Counted from the first letter of the stretch, positions 13,101 through 25,640 are shown. The stretch is 64,000 nucleotides of DNA from Trema orientale (GCA_002914845.1 JXTC01000620.1:1-64000), one strand, 5' to 3'. The notes: generated by a model from the sequence alone, not told the origin. Numbers and translations: made by a program.

Positions 13101-13492
13101 GAAACATAAAAACATGAAACTAAAATGAAATTAGCAATATTAATATAGAAAATTAGAATATTTGCAATTTTTATGAACCTAATATCATAAACATTAAATT
13201 CAAGTGAAAAAAATGAAAATAGAAATGCTAAAATTGAAAAATTCAAGTGGATGAAACAAAAAAAGAACCTCAGTTGAAGAAAAATAGAGGCCAATCTATA
13301 AATAAAAAGAATAAATTGAGCTCGAAAGCAAAATGATGATCGAAAGAGAAGAAATCACCGAAGGAGACAAGATCTCACTAAAGATTAGCCGGAGAAGACA
13401 AGATCTCGCTGAAGAAATCAGAGAAGAACTAGTCTAAAACTCTATTAAAGTTGATCTGTAGAAAATTTAGAGAGAGATCGGGATGAAAAATT

Positions 13493-13539
<47 letters not shown>

Positions 13540-13545
13540 GTGAAT
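13100..13545. other. Outer flank of the Mutator-like element
   Basis: A-rich sequence leads into a purine-rich stretch at 13335-13440, where a segment with AGACAAGATCTC is present twice about 33 bp apart. A (TA)n(GA)n microsatellite follows at 13494-13538. This may be the leader side of the decayed MULE. No terminal inverted repeat could be fixed by eye. Confidence 0.4.
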
Positions 13546-14597
13546 CGTAAATTCCTAAAGAATAGGACACTAAAGGTTATTTTAAGGGAAAAATCATAAA
13601 ACAAAATATTTATTAACTGAAAGGTTTTTAAAAGTAAGACAATTTGCTATAAACTTTAAATGGTGGACATAAACTTATCCAAGTTTTGAAAAGTGGACAT
13701 ATACCATATTTTCTCTAGTTTTTGTATAAATAAATTTTAAATTACACTAAAAAATACTAATATTATTTTAGCCTTTAAAAGTAATTAGCAAAAATAAAAT
13801 AAAACAATAATAATAAAAAGGAGGGTAAGAGAGGCATTTTATAAATTTTGGTTTTTGGTCAGCAGATTCTAAAAGCTGCTTCTAAAAGTTAATTTTCTGT
13901 GTGACTGCTATTTTAAGCAAAATTTGATAAGTAAGGTAAAGGTTGCTTTTCAGAGCTGAATATGTTGTTATACTACAAATTATCTAAAATATCATTTTAT
14001 AGAGCACATAATTTATAATTTACCAAATACTTAGATGCTGCTTTTAAACAACACATCAGTTTTGTACATTAAATTTACCAAATATCTAACATTTTTTCTC
14101 ACAGCTGCTTCTTATTCACAACACATCTATAGCAATGCTCTAGCATAGCACAATACAAGAATATCAAATTGGCCCATAATAACGTAGACAGGTAGCACTT
14201 CAACCACTTATGACCATTTATGTTGACTACTTCTACTCTTGCTTGTAATTTTCTCTTCCTCTAATATGTGAGCAATGATACCGTAAACAGAGAGACAAAA
14301 GTCGCCAACAAGAACAAAATAATAAAATGAGAGGCTTGCTTGCTAAAAGACCTCTCAAATAAAAAATAAAAAGTATTAAAATTATTGTAAACTAAAAAAT
14401 TTAATTCATAAACAAAAAAGGAAAAAAGAGACAAAAAAAGTTAAAAAGTTTTAAAATAAATTTTTTAAAAAAAACTAAAATAATTTTAGGACAGAAAAGG
14501 AAAAGAAAAGGATAATTGATGCTTTTAATTCTTTTTCTCTTTCTGTTAAATGTTTTGAATCTAAGCAGTTAAAACAAGTATTAGATTTGAGAGTATT
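13546..14597. other. AT-rich intergenic DNA
   Basis: I see no gene. The segment at about 13560-13740 may be the end of the Mutator-like element. A-rich tracts dominate 14340-14520. Confidence 0.5.
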
Positions 14598-17145
14598 TGT
14601 AACATCTCCCGATTCCATATACGTACGTAATAATATTTGCATAAATATTTAATGAAATCAGGAGACGCTACTCGATTTAGAGCTGATAAAATAATGAAAA
14701 TTTAAAACTTTTTAAACTTTCTGGGAGAAAAGGGGAAAAGTCTACTCATAGTTATACATACTCCAATATATACATATATACACCCTCATAAAGTGGGCCT
14801 CTCATAAAGTATATATAATGTACACACACTCAAAATAGGTACAAAATTATCAGCTAGGGAATCACAGCGTCAAAATGCTCATATACACAAGCCGCAGTCG
14901 GAAAGTCAGCGCTCCTCCTCGAACTCACATAGTAACAGTACCCTCTGTAATGTAAGAATATTTATGAGTATAAAACTCAGTAAGTAACGTATGCAAATGC
15001 AGAGTACATATGATAGAGAACAGACACTCATATGATTGGGATCTCTGTGTATATTGCATTGCCTGACAAGACCGTGAATCGCATACTGAGCCACTCAGAG
15101 AACATATAATGTATTATGAGCTATATGGAGGTCTCGAGCCCCAGAGAATCTCCTCTGTGTACCACAGAGGTCTAGTCCATACAACCGTCAGAATATTCCC
15201 GAAGAAACCAGATTGTCCCCGAAAGGACTAGAATATTCCCAAAGGAACCATATTATCCCCGAAATGACCAGAATATTCCAGAAGGAACCAGAGTGTCCCC
15301 GAAGGAACCATATAACATATTTGGGCACTGGCCCACCACACCCTATTCACTAATACTCATCAAGCAATATAAATACACTACGTGTTCATGTCTCATGTAA
15401 AATTGAATAACAGATATATATTCAAAAATCCCATATCCACATGTTTCACAGATTCACAGAAACAAAGAATTTCTTACATTGCAAGTGTGACATTACTTAC
15501 CTCGTATCTGAACTTTTACGTTTGTGTCTATGAAATGCTCTTTACTCAAGGTACAACAGACGTGTTCCTAATATTGTAGCAATGACCGATTCATTTAATT
15601 ACTTAACATGTAAAATTAAGTGAAATAATACTTCAACTTTGTTGTCTTAAAAAAAAAACAAATGTTTTCCAAACAACAGCAATAAAAACACCAAATGACC
15701 AAGCATTTAATACAATTTTTCTTTTTTTTTTTTTAAACTAGAAGTTCATTTGAATTAATAGAATTCATATGAATTATCTTAAACAAGCCCAATAGATGAA
15801 ATTCTGATCCAAGAATCTAGTCACATAATTAAATTAGACAATAAGTAGACATATATCTCAAAATACTTTCCAAGTGATCAGATTTATAAATAATATAAAT
15901 ACTAATAGTAATCTGAAATATTAGTTAGTACTTCTCTAAATGTAAGAGTTTACCAATATCCAACTAAGAATATATAGTGATACAAAGATTTCCATAAGAT
16001 AAACTAATGTCAAAAAGAAGAAATTAAAAATATAAATAAGAGTGATATCTAGTATACAATCTATCGTATAAGCTAAATAACAAAATTTTACTCTGAATAC
16101 AATTTAACCATCATCTTATTAGTAGCCTAGGTATATAAAACAAATATAAATCGTAAGTGGATCTTAGACCTTTTTCATAGGTAAAGTACTATATCAGATA
16201 TGCTTTTATAAACCATATTCATAAATTCATATATTAAATAGGACATTTGCATAAAGCTTTCTAGAACTATCTCAAGTAAGACCCAATAAGGACAATTATC
16301 AACACGTAACAATAGGAATTTTCCAGAACTTCAAATAGACCACCATATGATATAAATTGACTTTATATTACTTCCGCAAGAATACTTAAGCACGGGTCAA
16401 ACAAGAACAAGATTGATTAAAAGCAATAATAAATGAATGAAAATTTACCTTATGAAATGTAAGCTACGCAATAACTTGAAGCTTGCAATTATGTCAATAA
16501 AATAATTCTATAATGATTAGGTTTATATACATATATCATGAACTACAGTGAGGGGAAGATTCTCAATAAAACCATGATAGCAATGTGTATATATATTATG
16601 TGAGTCTTTGCCGACTTAACGAAAGTCGGTTCCTGACACCTCTTCTTTTTTTTTTTTTTAATTAAAATCAAATAATGACTTAAGTATAAATGATAAGTTG
16701 TACGAAACAACTCAAGTACACAGTTAATACAATATAAGTCCAAATGTGCAAGTGAAAAAAAAATGTTCAATTATAAACTATTTGTTTGTACCTCAAAATA
16801 ATGTATCTTAAACAACTATAAACATATCTCAAAAATATCACCACATTCTTAATTGGATTTAAATAATTCAGTTAATCAAATATTTTCTATTTAATTCTAT
16901 ACACATCAAATTTGTACCAATGAGCTTCTTCTGAGCATTTCACTATGAAATTTTACTTAGTGAATGATGGTCAGTATTCACAAAAATAAAGATTATAAAA
17001 ATAACAATTATACTGAAAGAAATTCCTGAAATTTTACGGACATAAATGCATTAATATATATAAAAATATATTATGCAATCATGTTATTATTGGCTCCCTA
17101 ATTATGTGAGGAACTGGGTGTCGTTTTAGAATTTAGGATATCACA
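14598..17145. mobile_element. Solo LTR, 2.5 kb, with 5-bp target duplication GTATT
   Basis: The element starts TGTAACATCTCC and ends GGATATCACA, an imperfect terminal inverted repeat with TG...CA ends. GTATT stands directly before it (14593-14597) and directly after it (17146-17150), a 5-bp target duplication as made by LTR retrotransposon integrases. No gag or pol sequence lies inside, so it is best read as a solo LTR, or less likely a short non-autonomous element. It shares the word CTCAGTAAGTAA and similar ends with the insertion at 28020-30310, so both probably belong to one family with large LTRs. Confidence 0.85.
15191..15310. repeat. 20-bp minisatellite, six units
   Basis: Six consecutive 20-bp units alternate between GAATATTCCC-type and GNNTGTCCCC-type first halves, each followed by GAAGGAACCA-like second halves. 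The true period is thus a 40-bp dimer, three times. It lies inside the solo LTR at 14598-17145. Confidence 0.85.
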
Positions 17146-17190
17146 GTATTAGTAGGGTACAGTGGCTAGATTCATATATTTTTTAGACGG
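17146..17190. other. Short AT-rich spacer
   Basis: It includes the right target duplication of the solo LTR (17146-17150) and unremarkable sequence up to the foldback element. Confidence 0.5.
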
Positions 17191-17665
17191 GTTAATAGCA
17201 CAAATGGTTTCTGAAATATCTAATATGTAGTGATTTGGTCTTTAAAGTTTCAATTGTAGTAATTAAGCTTCTACACTTTTTGATTTGTAGCAATTCGATC
17301 AGTGGACTGTCTAAATTAAAACTTACTGTTAAATTTTTAATTAAAAACACACGTTGTAGGATCTGAAAATGTATTTGAAAGGTGATTTAGGAATTTAAAG
17401 CATAAAAATAAACAATCATAAAAAAAATCTCTAAATTTGCAACTCCAAAAATTTTAAAAATACAAAGAATGCATCTTTTAATATCTCGAAATCCTTTTGT
17501 TCAATTTATTTTCCTTTAAATACTCTTTCAGATACTAAAATGTGCTCCTCATGTACGATGTTGGTTTGAAATTTAACAGCAAGTTACAATTTAGATAGCC
17601 CATGACCAAATTGCTATAAATCAAAATGTTTAGGGGCCATTTGTGCCATAAGTCATTTTTGAGAC
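17190..17665. mobile_element. Foldback / long-TIR MITE-like element
   Basis: The left arm (about 17195-17340) contains CACAAATGG, TTTGTAGCAATTCGATCA and CTGTCTAAATTAAAACTTACTGTTAAATTT. The right arm (about 17560-17660) carries the same words in reverse complement (AAATTTAACAGCAAGTTAC, TGACCAAATTGCTATAAATC, CCATTTGTGCC). Long imperfect inverted arms around a short centre mark a foldback-type non-autonomous DNA element. Exact ends and target duplication were not resolved. Confidence 0.65.
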
Positions 17666-19140
17666 GGTACCTTTTAGAATTCTCTAGGGAAAAATAAAAC
17701 AATAAAAAGAAAGAATCTCCACCTACTGCCTGGTATTAATATATATATATATAGGCGAGATTTCAATAAAGATTTTTATTTTTGCTGGATGGTTACTCTA
17801 ATTTGAACTATTGGATTTTGATATGATGGTTACAATAATATTAGTAATTCTACTAGAAAAATCTAATATATTTAAAATTTATATAAATATAGAAAGTTAT
17901 TTATGACATAAAAATAGGTAACATGTTTGTAACCTGATGAGTTGAACAAATTTTTTTTTTTTTTTGTCAATCCCTTTTTCCATTGGTTTTTTTTTTCATT
18001 CTCATTTCATAGTTGATTCTTTATATTTTTATTCTCATTCCATTTTATTCCTTACCTCTCATCATTACTATTATCTCTTATATATGAATATTTTTTTTTA
18101 TTTTTTCTTTTCTATACGCTTTTATAACTCATTAGTCGTAAAAATTCTTTTTCTTTCTTTTTTTTTTTCTTTTAATTTCATGTATTATCTATTTACCTTT
18201 TAAATTTTTTTTCTATGCTCTTTTTTTCCTTAGCTTAATTATTTAATAAAAACTATTTTTCTTTGACCACAATAGTTATATAACTTATCTAGTCGTATAA
18301 ATTCTCCTCCTTTCTATCTTTTTTCTTTTTTTTTTTTTAATTTCACGTAGATTTACTTTAATACTTTTTTTATTTTTCATGTAAACTTATTTTAACAGAG
18401 GATTATAAAACTTCTTTCAAAATGATAACAACAATAACAAATAAATAAATAAAAATAATACGTATATTTCTTTTTGTTCTTTGAATGGGAAAAAATGCAA
18501 ATATTTCTATGGTAAAAAAAGTTGTTTTCTTTCTCCCTTTCTAGAATTTTAAATTTTTTTAATTTCCTAGTTAATGATGAGATTGATTTTTTTTAAACTA
18601 TCCATATATATGAAAGTAATAAAAATTAATATTTTTAATCAAAACTTTTTCCTTAAAAAAATCATTCCAAATTTTAACTTATTCTTACCTTAATGAAATT
18701 GGAATGAAGGAGATTCCTAAAAGAATTAGAATAGAATACTTGAAGGTAAGAAAGATAAGAAATGTTGAAAAAAATAATAATTTGAGATTTTGCACATTAC
18801 ACATATTCATAACTTGAAGCATAGAAATTCTGTTTTAAGTTTGACTATTTAAAAATAATAATCTGAGATTTTGCACATTACACATATTCACTAATACATA
18901 ACTTGAAGCATAGAAATTCTGTTTTAAGTTTGACTATTTAAGATTATATGAGTAATCTCGTAATTATAATTTTTTAAAAATTATTATGAAATTTATACAT
19001 AAATTAGTCTAACTAGAATTTAAACTCCTCATATTTTGTACACTCATACATACTCCTAAAAATCTTAAACTAATTAGGCTAGTCTCAATTAGCAACCTCA
19101 ATTATAACCTTTTTTACTCTAGTTCTAATGACATTAATTC
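17665..19140. other. AT/T-rich intergenic DNA with a local tandem duplication
   Basis: Pyrimidine-rich low-complexity sequence fills 17950-18400, and the long open frame there is an artefact. At about 18770-18940 a segment of roughly 90 bp is duplicated in tandem: AATAATTTGAGATTTTGCAC through TTTTAAGTTTGACTATTTA, with a few extra bases in the second copy. Confidence 0.6.
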
Positions 19141-20207
19141 TGTAGGAAACCATTATATGGTGCAAAGAAGATGGTGTGTAACAATCAACACTCTAACCTT
19201 TCTTTTGAGAATTTTCTTTATCTGATGAAGTGGTTGATTTTTAACAGCTATGAGACCACGATCTTCTTCACCAAGCCTCCACACCAAATAACCAGAGAGT
19301 GGGCTCTTAATAATCACAATCTTATTGTTTTTAGAACACACTTTTTAGAATTCTTGTTATATGTCTCAACACATGAGATAGTAAGAAGATAGAGAAGGGA
19401 GAAAAAAAGACACCTTAAATTTTTTTTTTAAAGAAAAGAGAGCAGCCCCCTATTTTTTACGTTTAAGACCTGTGTCTTTTTTTAAAAAATTTGGTCTGTC
19501 TCTTTTATTTTTAAAGTGTAAACTAAAATTAGATTGCCTAATTTTCTTAAACTCTTTTACACGTATAAAACTATTTTTCAAATTGATAAATTGGCAAATT
19601 AATATAATATTAATGCCATATCACTTTAAATAGGAAAAATAATGTTATCCTATTAAAGATATTATCAAAACATGTACAGATGAGAGAGAAAAATTTTCTC
19701 TGCTCTTTAACGTGTAAAATAGTTTCCAATTAAATTTTAAACAATTTAAAATCATGTAAAAGACAACATATTCAATCAAATAAGAAAATAAAATCCCTTC
19801 CTCAATGACAGGGTTTACACGTATAAGCAAAAAAACTTTAACGTGTAAAAAGTTTCATATTAAAGTGAAATACCTCTCCATCATATTTAAATCTATCTAT
19901 TTAATTACATAATTAATTCCATATCTTCTTTTTTAATTTGAAAATAAAACAAAACAATCTTTTTTAAAAAAGGTAGAAGTTTACACGTTAATGAAAAAAA
20001 ATTCCTTAATTTGCTTCACCTATTTAATGTGTAAATCTTGTCCATAAGACAAGCTAGAATTTCAAAAATTTCCTTTATTTGTTTTATCCAAATATTCAAA
20101 TAATCAAATTATGAAATAATGGAATTAATTTATTTGATAAATCATAATTCCCCAAATAGAAATAACAAAAATAATCATATTATAAATATTTTTTTATATT
20201 TTTGCGA

Positions 20208-20237
20208 GTAACACAGAGATAAATATCTCTGTGTTAC
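20208..20237. repeat. Perfect hairpin in the 3' LTR
   Basis: Arms GTAACACAGAGATA and TATCTCTGTGTTAC are perfect reverse complements of 14 bp around a 2-base spacer. The equivalent place in the other LTR (30619-30656) has perfect arms of 18 bp. Confidence 0.9.
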
Positions 20238-21063
20238 ACGCCCAATACAGTGTGGTTGGACACACTGTTTGTTACTTTTTAAATAATCCAATTATATAAA
20301 AAATAATAATAAAAAAATTAAATAGATAAAAATAATAACATTTATTATTTATTATAATGTGACACATAAACAATTAAATGTGTAACATTAACTTTAGTGT
20401 GACATAATTAATTAGAATTCAATAATTCTAAATTAGTTATTAATTCAAGAAAGTGACTATATAACATGTTCAATACAGTGTTAATAGAGATGGTTTGGGG
20501 ACCTATAGACTTGTAATTTCAAGCTCCGATAAATTTGATAATTAATTAAAATCTTTAATTAAATTATCGAATTTATTAGTTCCAGTGTTACTCCACTAAA
20601 AAACTGGAACTGCACTCTTAAAAGTTACAGTATACATTACTCAAAGCAATCATAAATTTTGTCCATTGATTTAATCATTACATACAGAACGTTCCTCCAT
20701 AAATGATTCGTAAATTGAGTTAGGCTTGTAATCTGTTATTATCTCTAATTACTTCATTATCCTTGAGTTCCCACGATTTTCTAATGAACAACAAATTCAT
20801 GATCAAATCATAAATTGAGCACTCTATCGTTCAAGTACCAAATCATTAGTCAAGTGAATCATTTTTCTAACTTCCATTAGGAAGGAATGGATTCCATATT
20901 ATTAATTAATATTCCAGGCTATCTATATTATCATGTCTCCAACATACAAGATTTGGTCCGATATAAAAACAGATATTACTGAATACATCAAGAGACATAA
21001 AAACGTAAACAGGAGTCTATTAATTACTCAGGATTAAGATCATTCCATATATGATCATCGGTT

Positions 21064-21118
21064 GATAAATTTGAATATTCTGTTCTGTAACGGATATTAT
21101 CATATATTCAAATTTATC
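21064..21118. repeat. 15-bp stem-loop in the 3' LTR
   Basis: GATAAATTTGAATAT and ATATTCAAATTTATC are perfect complements around a 25-base loop. The same stem is intact in the other LTR at 31480-31534. Confidence 0.85.
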
Positions 21119-21495
21119 TGGTCCAGTCCTATATAATCTCATTATATAAAGTACCTCCATTTAATGTCGTTACATAAACAGCCCGGATAAGACTGTTCTA
21201 TTTTTAATGATAATGGACCGTACTAGTAATTTTTAAATTAAAGATCAACTTTAATAATTAATCACGGACTAGTTCAGATTATATCCCTTAGACTTAATCC
21301 TCTTGTATATACAACTTTTATACATACTAAGTTTAAGGTAACATTTATAATCAAGGAATTTTCAAGATATTTATATATATTATCATAAATAATATATGCA
21401 AGCAAATAGAACAAAATTAACTATATTTATTTAATAGGAAATCATTGTTTACATTTTGCTCTTAGGGTAAAAATACTAACAATCTCCCACTTGCC

Positions 21496-23144
21496 CTAAA
21501 GCAAATGAGACATATCCCTTAATCCCATCCCTTCTATGTGACTCTCAAAAGTCTTAGCGGGCAACGTCTTGGTGAACAGGTCAGCAGGGTTGTTTTCTAT
21601 GCTGTCTTCATAACCGATACCTCTTACTTCTTCACGAAGTCTCTAATCACATGATACTTGCGATGTATATGCTTGGATCTCTTGTGGCTTCTTGGTCCTT
21701 TTGAATTTGCCACTACACCACTGTTATCACAGAACAATGTGAGCGGTTTATCCATATTTGGAACTACTTCCAAATCACTCAAGAACTTACAGAGCCAAAC
21801 TTCTTCCTTCGCTGTTTCTGAAGCAGCTACATATTCAGCTTCCATAGTTGAATCAGCAATACAATCTTGTTTTATGCTTCTCCAAATTATGGATCCACTA
21901 CCAAGAGTAAAAACTGACCTAGATGTAGATTTCATACTGTCTATATCAGACTGGAAATCAGAATCAGTATATCCAATAGGAATCAAATTCCTACTGGAGT
22001 ATACTAGCATGTAATTTCTCATCCTCTGAAGGTACTTCAGAATGTGTTTCACAGCTATCCAATGATCTAATGCTGGGTTAGACTGAAACCGACTGACTAT
22101 TCCTGTGGAGTAGCAGATGTCAGGCCTAGTGCATAGCATTGCATACATAAGGCTTCCAACCGCTGACGCGTAAGGAATCCGTCCTATGTCTTCTTCCTCT
22201 TGAGGTGTCTTAGGATACTGCTCCTTAGAAAGATGAACTCCATGTTGAGAGGGCAATTGTCCTCTCTTGGAGTATTGCATCGCAAATCTAACAAGCACTT
22301 TGTCAATGTACGATGCTTGGGATAGAGATAACAGTTTGTTCTGGCGATCACGTATAAGTTGGGTCCTAAGAATATAACTTGCCTCTCCCAAATCTTTTAT
22401 TTGGAATTCGTTAGCTAGCCATTTCTTAATGTTTGATAACATTTTCACATTGTTTCCAATTAGGAGAATGTCATCAACATAGAGAGCTAAGAAAACCACT
22501 CTTTGATCTTTAATATACTTGGAAACACAAGGTTCATCAGGATTCTGATCAAAGCCATAAGATTTTATAGCTTCATTAAACCTTATGTTCCAAGATCTTG
22601 AAGCTTGCTTAAGTCCATAAATGGACCGTTGCAGCTTGCAAACTTTTTGCTCTTGACCCTTGGCAACGAAACCTTCTGGTTGAACCATATAAATGGTTTC
22701 GTCAAGATAAACATTAAGAAAAACTGTCTTGACGTCCATCTACCACATTTCATAATCGAAATATGCAGCTATAGATAAAAGAATGCGAATGGACTTCAAC
22801 ATAGCTACTGACAAAAAAGTCTCTTCATAGTCAACTCCTTCCCTTTGAGTATAACCCTTTGCCACTAGCCTTGCTTTGAAAGTCTACACTTCTCCATCCA
22901 CTCCTCTTTTTCATTTGTAGATCCACTTACAACCAATGGGTCTTACCTCATCAGGAAGGTCTACAAGTTTCCAGACTGAGTTAGAATACATTGATTCTAT
23001 CTCAAGGTTCATAGCCTCTTGCCATTTCTCTTTATCAGGATCAGTCATTGCCATCTTATATGTCAATAGATCATCTTTGCCATCATCAGAGATAACTATT
23101 TGAGCCTCTCCAATTTCTCTATAGAGAGCAGGTGGTCTTATCAT
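21496..23144 (-). pseudogene. Copia reverse transcriptase and RNase H (broken pol 3' part)
   Basis: The frame at 22739-21624 reads a copia-type RT with a SIYGLKQASRSWN block and the catalytic YVDD (LALYVDDILLIGNN), then RNase H with MEAEYVAASE. The N-terminal RT part lies at 23144-22911, ending near RPIGCKWIYK, with stops between the two. After DFVKK a TAA stops the frame where the second copy (31914-32606) reads CAA and continues for some 36 codons to a stop equivalent to 21496. The enzyme would copy element RNA into DNA. This copy cannot make a full protein. Confidence 0.9.
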
Positions 23145-23156
23145 CCTCCCACTACG

Positions 23157-24060
23157 TCAAGATGGCAAAATATCCTGATTTAGAGAGGTGGTTTCCTTTT
23201 CTTGTTCGACAACAATTGTCGATTGTGGTCTGATCTTATCAGAAAGTAACTCTTCTATGACAACTTTACTACGAGGTTTATAATCTGTCATATAGTTGGT
23301 TTCAAGAAAAATAGCATTTGTCGATACAAATACTTTCTTATCTTGAGGACTATAAAATAGACCTCCCCTCGTTCCCTTGGGATAACCCACAAACATGCAT
23401 ACTTCTATACGAGGTTCCAGTTTTCCAGTTTTCCAGTTTTCTCTTTTAGCACATGTGTTGGGCAGCTCCATATACGTATATGTCGCAAACTAGGTTTTTG
23501 ACCATTCTATAACTCTAGAGGTGTCTTTGATACTGACTTAGAAGGTACCACATTCAAAATATATACAGCAGTTTGTAACGCATAACCCCAAAATGAGTTG
23601 GGTAAGTAGAATAACTAAGCATGGATCTTACCATGTCTAGTAATGTTCGATTTCTCCTTTCTGCAATACCCTTTTTTTGTGGTGTACCTGATGCTGTGAG
23701 TTGGGATATAATTCCATGTTCAATAAGATGAACATTGAATTCATCATCAACGTATTCACCTCCTCGATCTGATCGAAGAGATTTTATTGACTTACCTAAC
23801 TGCTTTTCAGCTTCTGCTTCTAATTCTTTAAACTTTCCAAAAGTTTCAGATTTCCTATGCATTAGGTAAATATAACCATATCTTGAATAGTCATCAATGA
23901 ATATGATAAAATATTCGTAACCCCCTCTTGCTTGTACATTCAATGGACAGCAAACATCGGAATGTATTAATTGAAGAGGTTCAGTGGCACTTTGACCTTT
24001 TGCAGAAAATGGTCTTTTGGTCATTTTACTTCAAGACAAGATTCACAAACTGGTAGAATG
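23157..24060 (-). pseudogene. Copia integrase (broken)
   Basis: Frames at 24024-23554 and 23471-23157 encode the integrase core. The catalytic triad can be seen as IHSDVC, RSDRGGEY and GIAERRNRTLLD, with the spacing of a retroviral-type DDE integrase. Downstream, a segment with FVGYPKGTRGG is the usual link between integrase and RT in copia polyproteins. A frame break separates the two parts near 23500-23550. Confidence 0.9.
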
Positions 24061-24263
24061 CCAATAGTTAGCTCTCTCAAAGAACCATCCTTTACCAGTC
24101 TATTAATTCTGTCAAGGTTAATGTGACCTAATCTAAGATACCAAAGATATGAGTTATTGTCATGAGAAATCTTTTATTTCTTAGCTTTGGATTTTTCAAC
24201 TCTAAACATCTCAGTATTCAACAGTGAGTTAACAATAGGCCTTAACATATAAAGCCCATCATT

Positions 24264-25640
24264 TTAAAATCCAGAACAAATATTTAAGCTATTTCTAAAA
24301 ATAATAACAGAATTATTATCAAATAAAACAGAGTAATATTGTTCATATAATCTGGAAATAGAAATCAAATTCCTCTTAAAACTAGAAATAAAATAAACAT
24401 TGTTCAAAACAAAAAATTTATTATTATTGAAATTCAAACAGACTTCTCCCACTACTGAAGCTGATACCAAAGCTCCATTATCCACTCTCATAGTAAAGTC
24501 CGAACTAAGCATCTGCAAAGAAGTACAAATATGGTTAGTCGCTCCTGAATCTATTATCCAGGGTGATGAATCATTTTCAACTAAATAAGATTCGATGACA
24601 AGTAAATCACATTTACCTTTCTTCTTCTTTTCTTTGAGCTCCTCGAGATACTTTGTACAGTTTCTCTTCCAGTACCCATCTACACTACAATGGAAACATT
24701 TCCCTTTGGGCTTCTTTTTTTTAGAGCTCTTGTTCTTGTTGTTGTTGTTGTTCTTTTTCTTCTTTCCACAACTATTGTTCTTACCTTTTCCTTTTATTTG
24801 CATTTTCCTCTTCTTGTCCTTACTTGAAAAGGGTCCAGCTTCAGCAATATTCCCTTCTGCAGCTTTTGTCTCTGGCTCCTTTCCTTTTGAGATAGACTCA
24901 AAAGTTTGGGGCTCATTGAGAAGCTCAGTTAAGTTGTAAGAGAGTTTGTTCATAACATAATTACTCTTAAACTGAAGGAAATCATTGGAAAGGGTTTCAA
25001 GAATTATGCCCACCTGTGCAGCCTCATTAATGGTCGTACCATGGAGTTCAGCTTCGTTGATGTGGCTAATCATCTTGAGAACATGCTCACGAACAGATGA
25101 GCCAACTTTCATTTTAGCATTCATAATGGCCTTCACAGCCTCATGACGAGACCGATTGGAAGGGCACCCAAATATCTGTTGTAGAGACTCTATTATCTCT
25201 AATGCAGTCTCCATTGGTTCGTGCTTCGTTCTAAGTACTTCAAACATTCCTGCTAGCAAGTAGCAGCGGGCTTTGGAGTTGACATTAATCCATTTGTCAT
25301 ATGCCTCTCGTACAACTCGAGTGGCATTAGCAGAAGGTTATTCAGGACATTCCTCGGTTAGGACAAATTTGTAGTTCTCACAGACAAGGACTATATTCAT
25401 GTTACTCTTCCACTTATTAAAGTTCTCTCCGGTTAATTTTTCAGTTGCAAGTAATGCGTTAATAGAATTCGATATAATTGCTGAAAATAAATAATTGACT
25501 TTAAATATTTGCTAAAATATCATCAAACATAAATTCGGTATAGTAAAAATGATGCACGATGCACATGTAAACAAAAATTACTAATACCAGGATTGAACAA
25601 CCAACACAAAAATGTGGCGCCTAGGGTAGGTCACATTTTT
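24264..25640 (-). pseudogene. Copia gag and protease (broken)
   Basis: A 331-residue open stretch at 25259-24264 holds a UBN2-like gag region, a very lysine- and asparagine-rich stretch, a zinc knuckle (CFHCSVDGYWKRNC) and the protease site WIIDSGATNHIC. The knuckle has Y where the CX2CX4HX4C pattern needs H. The N-terminal gag part continues upstream to about 25440, interrupted by a stop near 25340. The region 25450-25640 reads into the leader. Confidence 0.85.

Larger units (their letters stand above)
19141..21481 (-). repeat. 3' LTR of the copia element (2341 bp)
   Basis: On the minus strand it starts TGTTAGTATTTT and ends GGTTTCCTACA. It matches the sequence at 27177-31899 along its whole length except for about 85 bp missing near its outer end (the counterpart of about 27231-27313) and the inserted solo LTR in the other copy. 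Substitutions are scattered throughout, so the copies have diverged for some time. Confidence 0.92.

Noticed and set aside
15191-15310. Spaced repeats reminiscent of a CRISPR array
   Set aside because: There are no unique spacers. It is a continuous 20-bp minisatellite in a plant LTR.
17964-18203. Open frame rich in F, Y and S that looks like a membrane protein
   Set aside because: It comes from a T-rich low-complexity tract and has no conserved motif.
21658-22014. Plus-strand frame within the copia element
   Set aside because: It is a shadow of the RNase H reading frame on the minus strand. The same shadow appears in the second copy at 32158-32367.
24595-24939. Plus-strand frame of 114 residues rich in L and F
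   Set aside because: It is the antisense of the lysine- and asparagine-rich part of copia gag.
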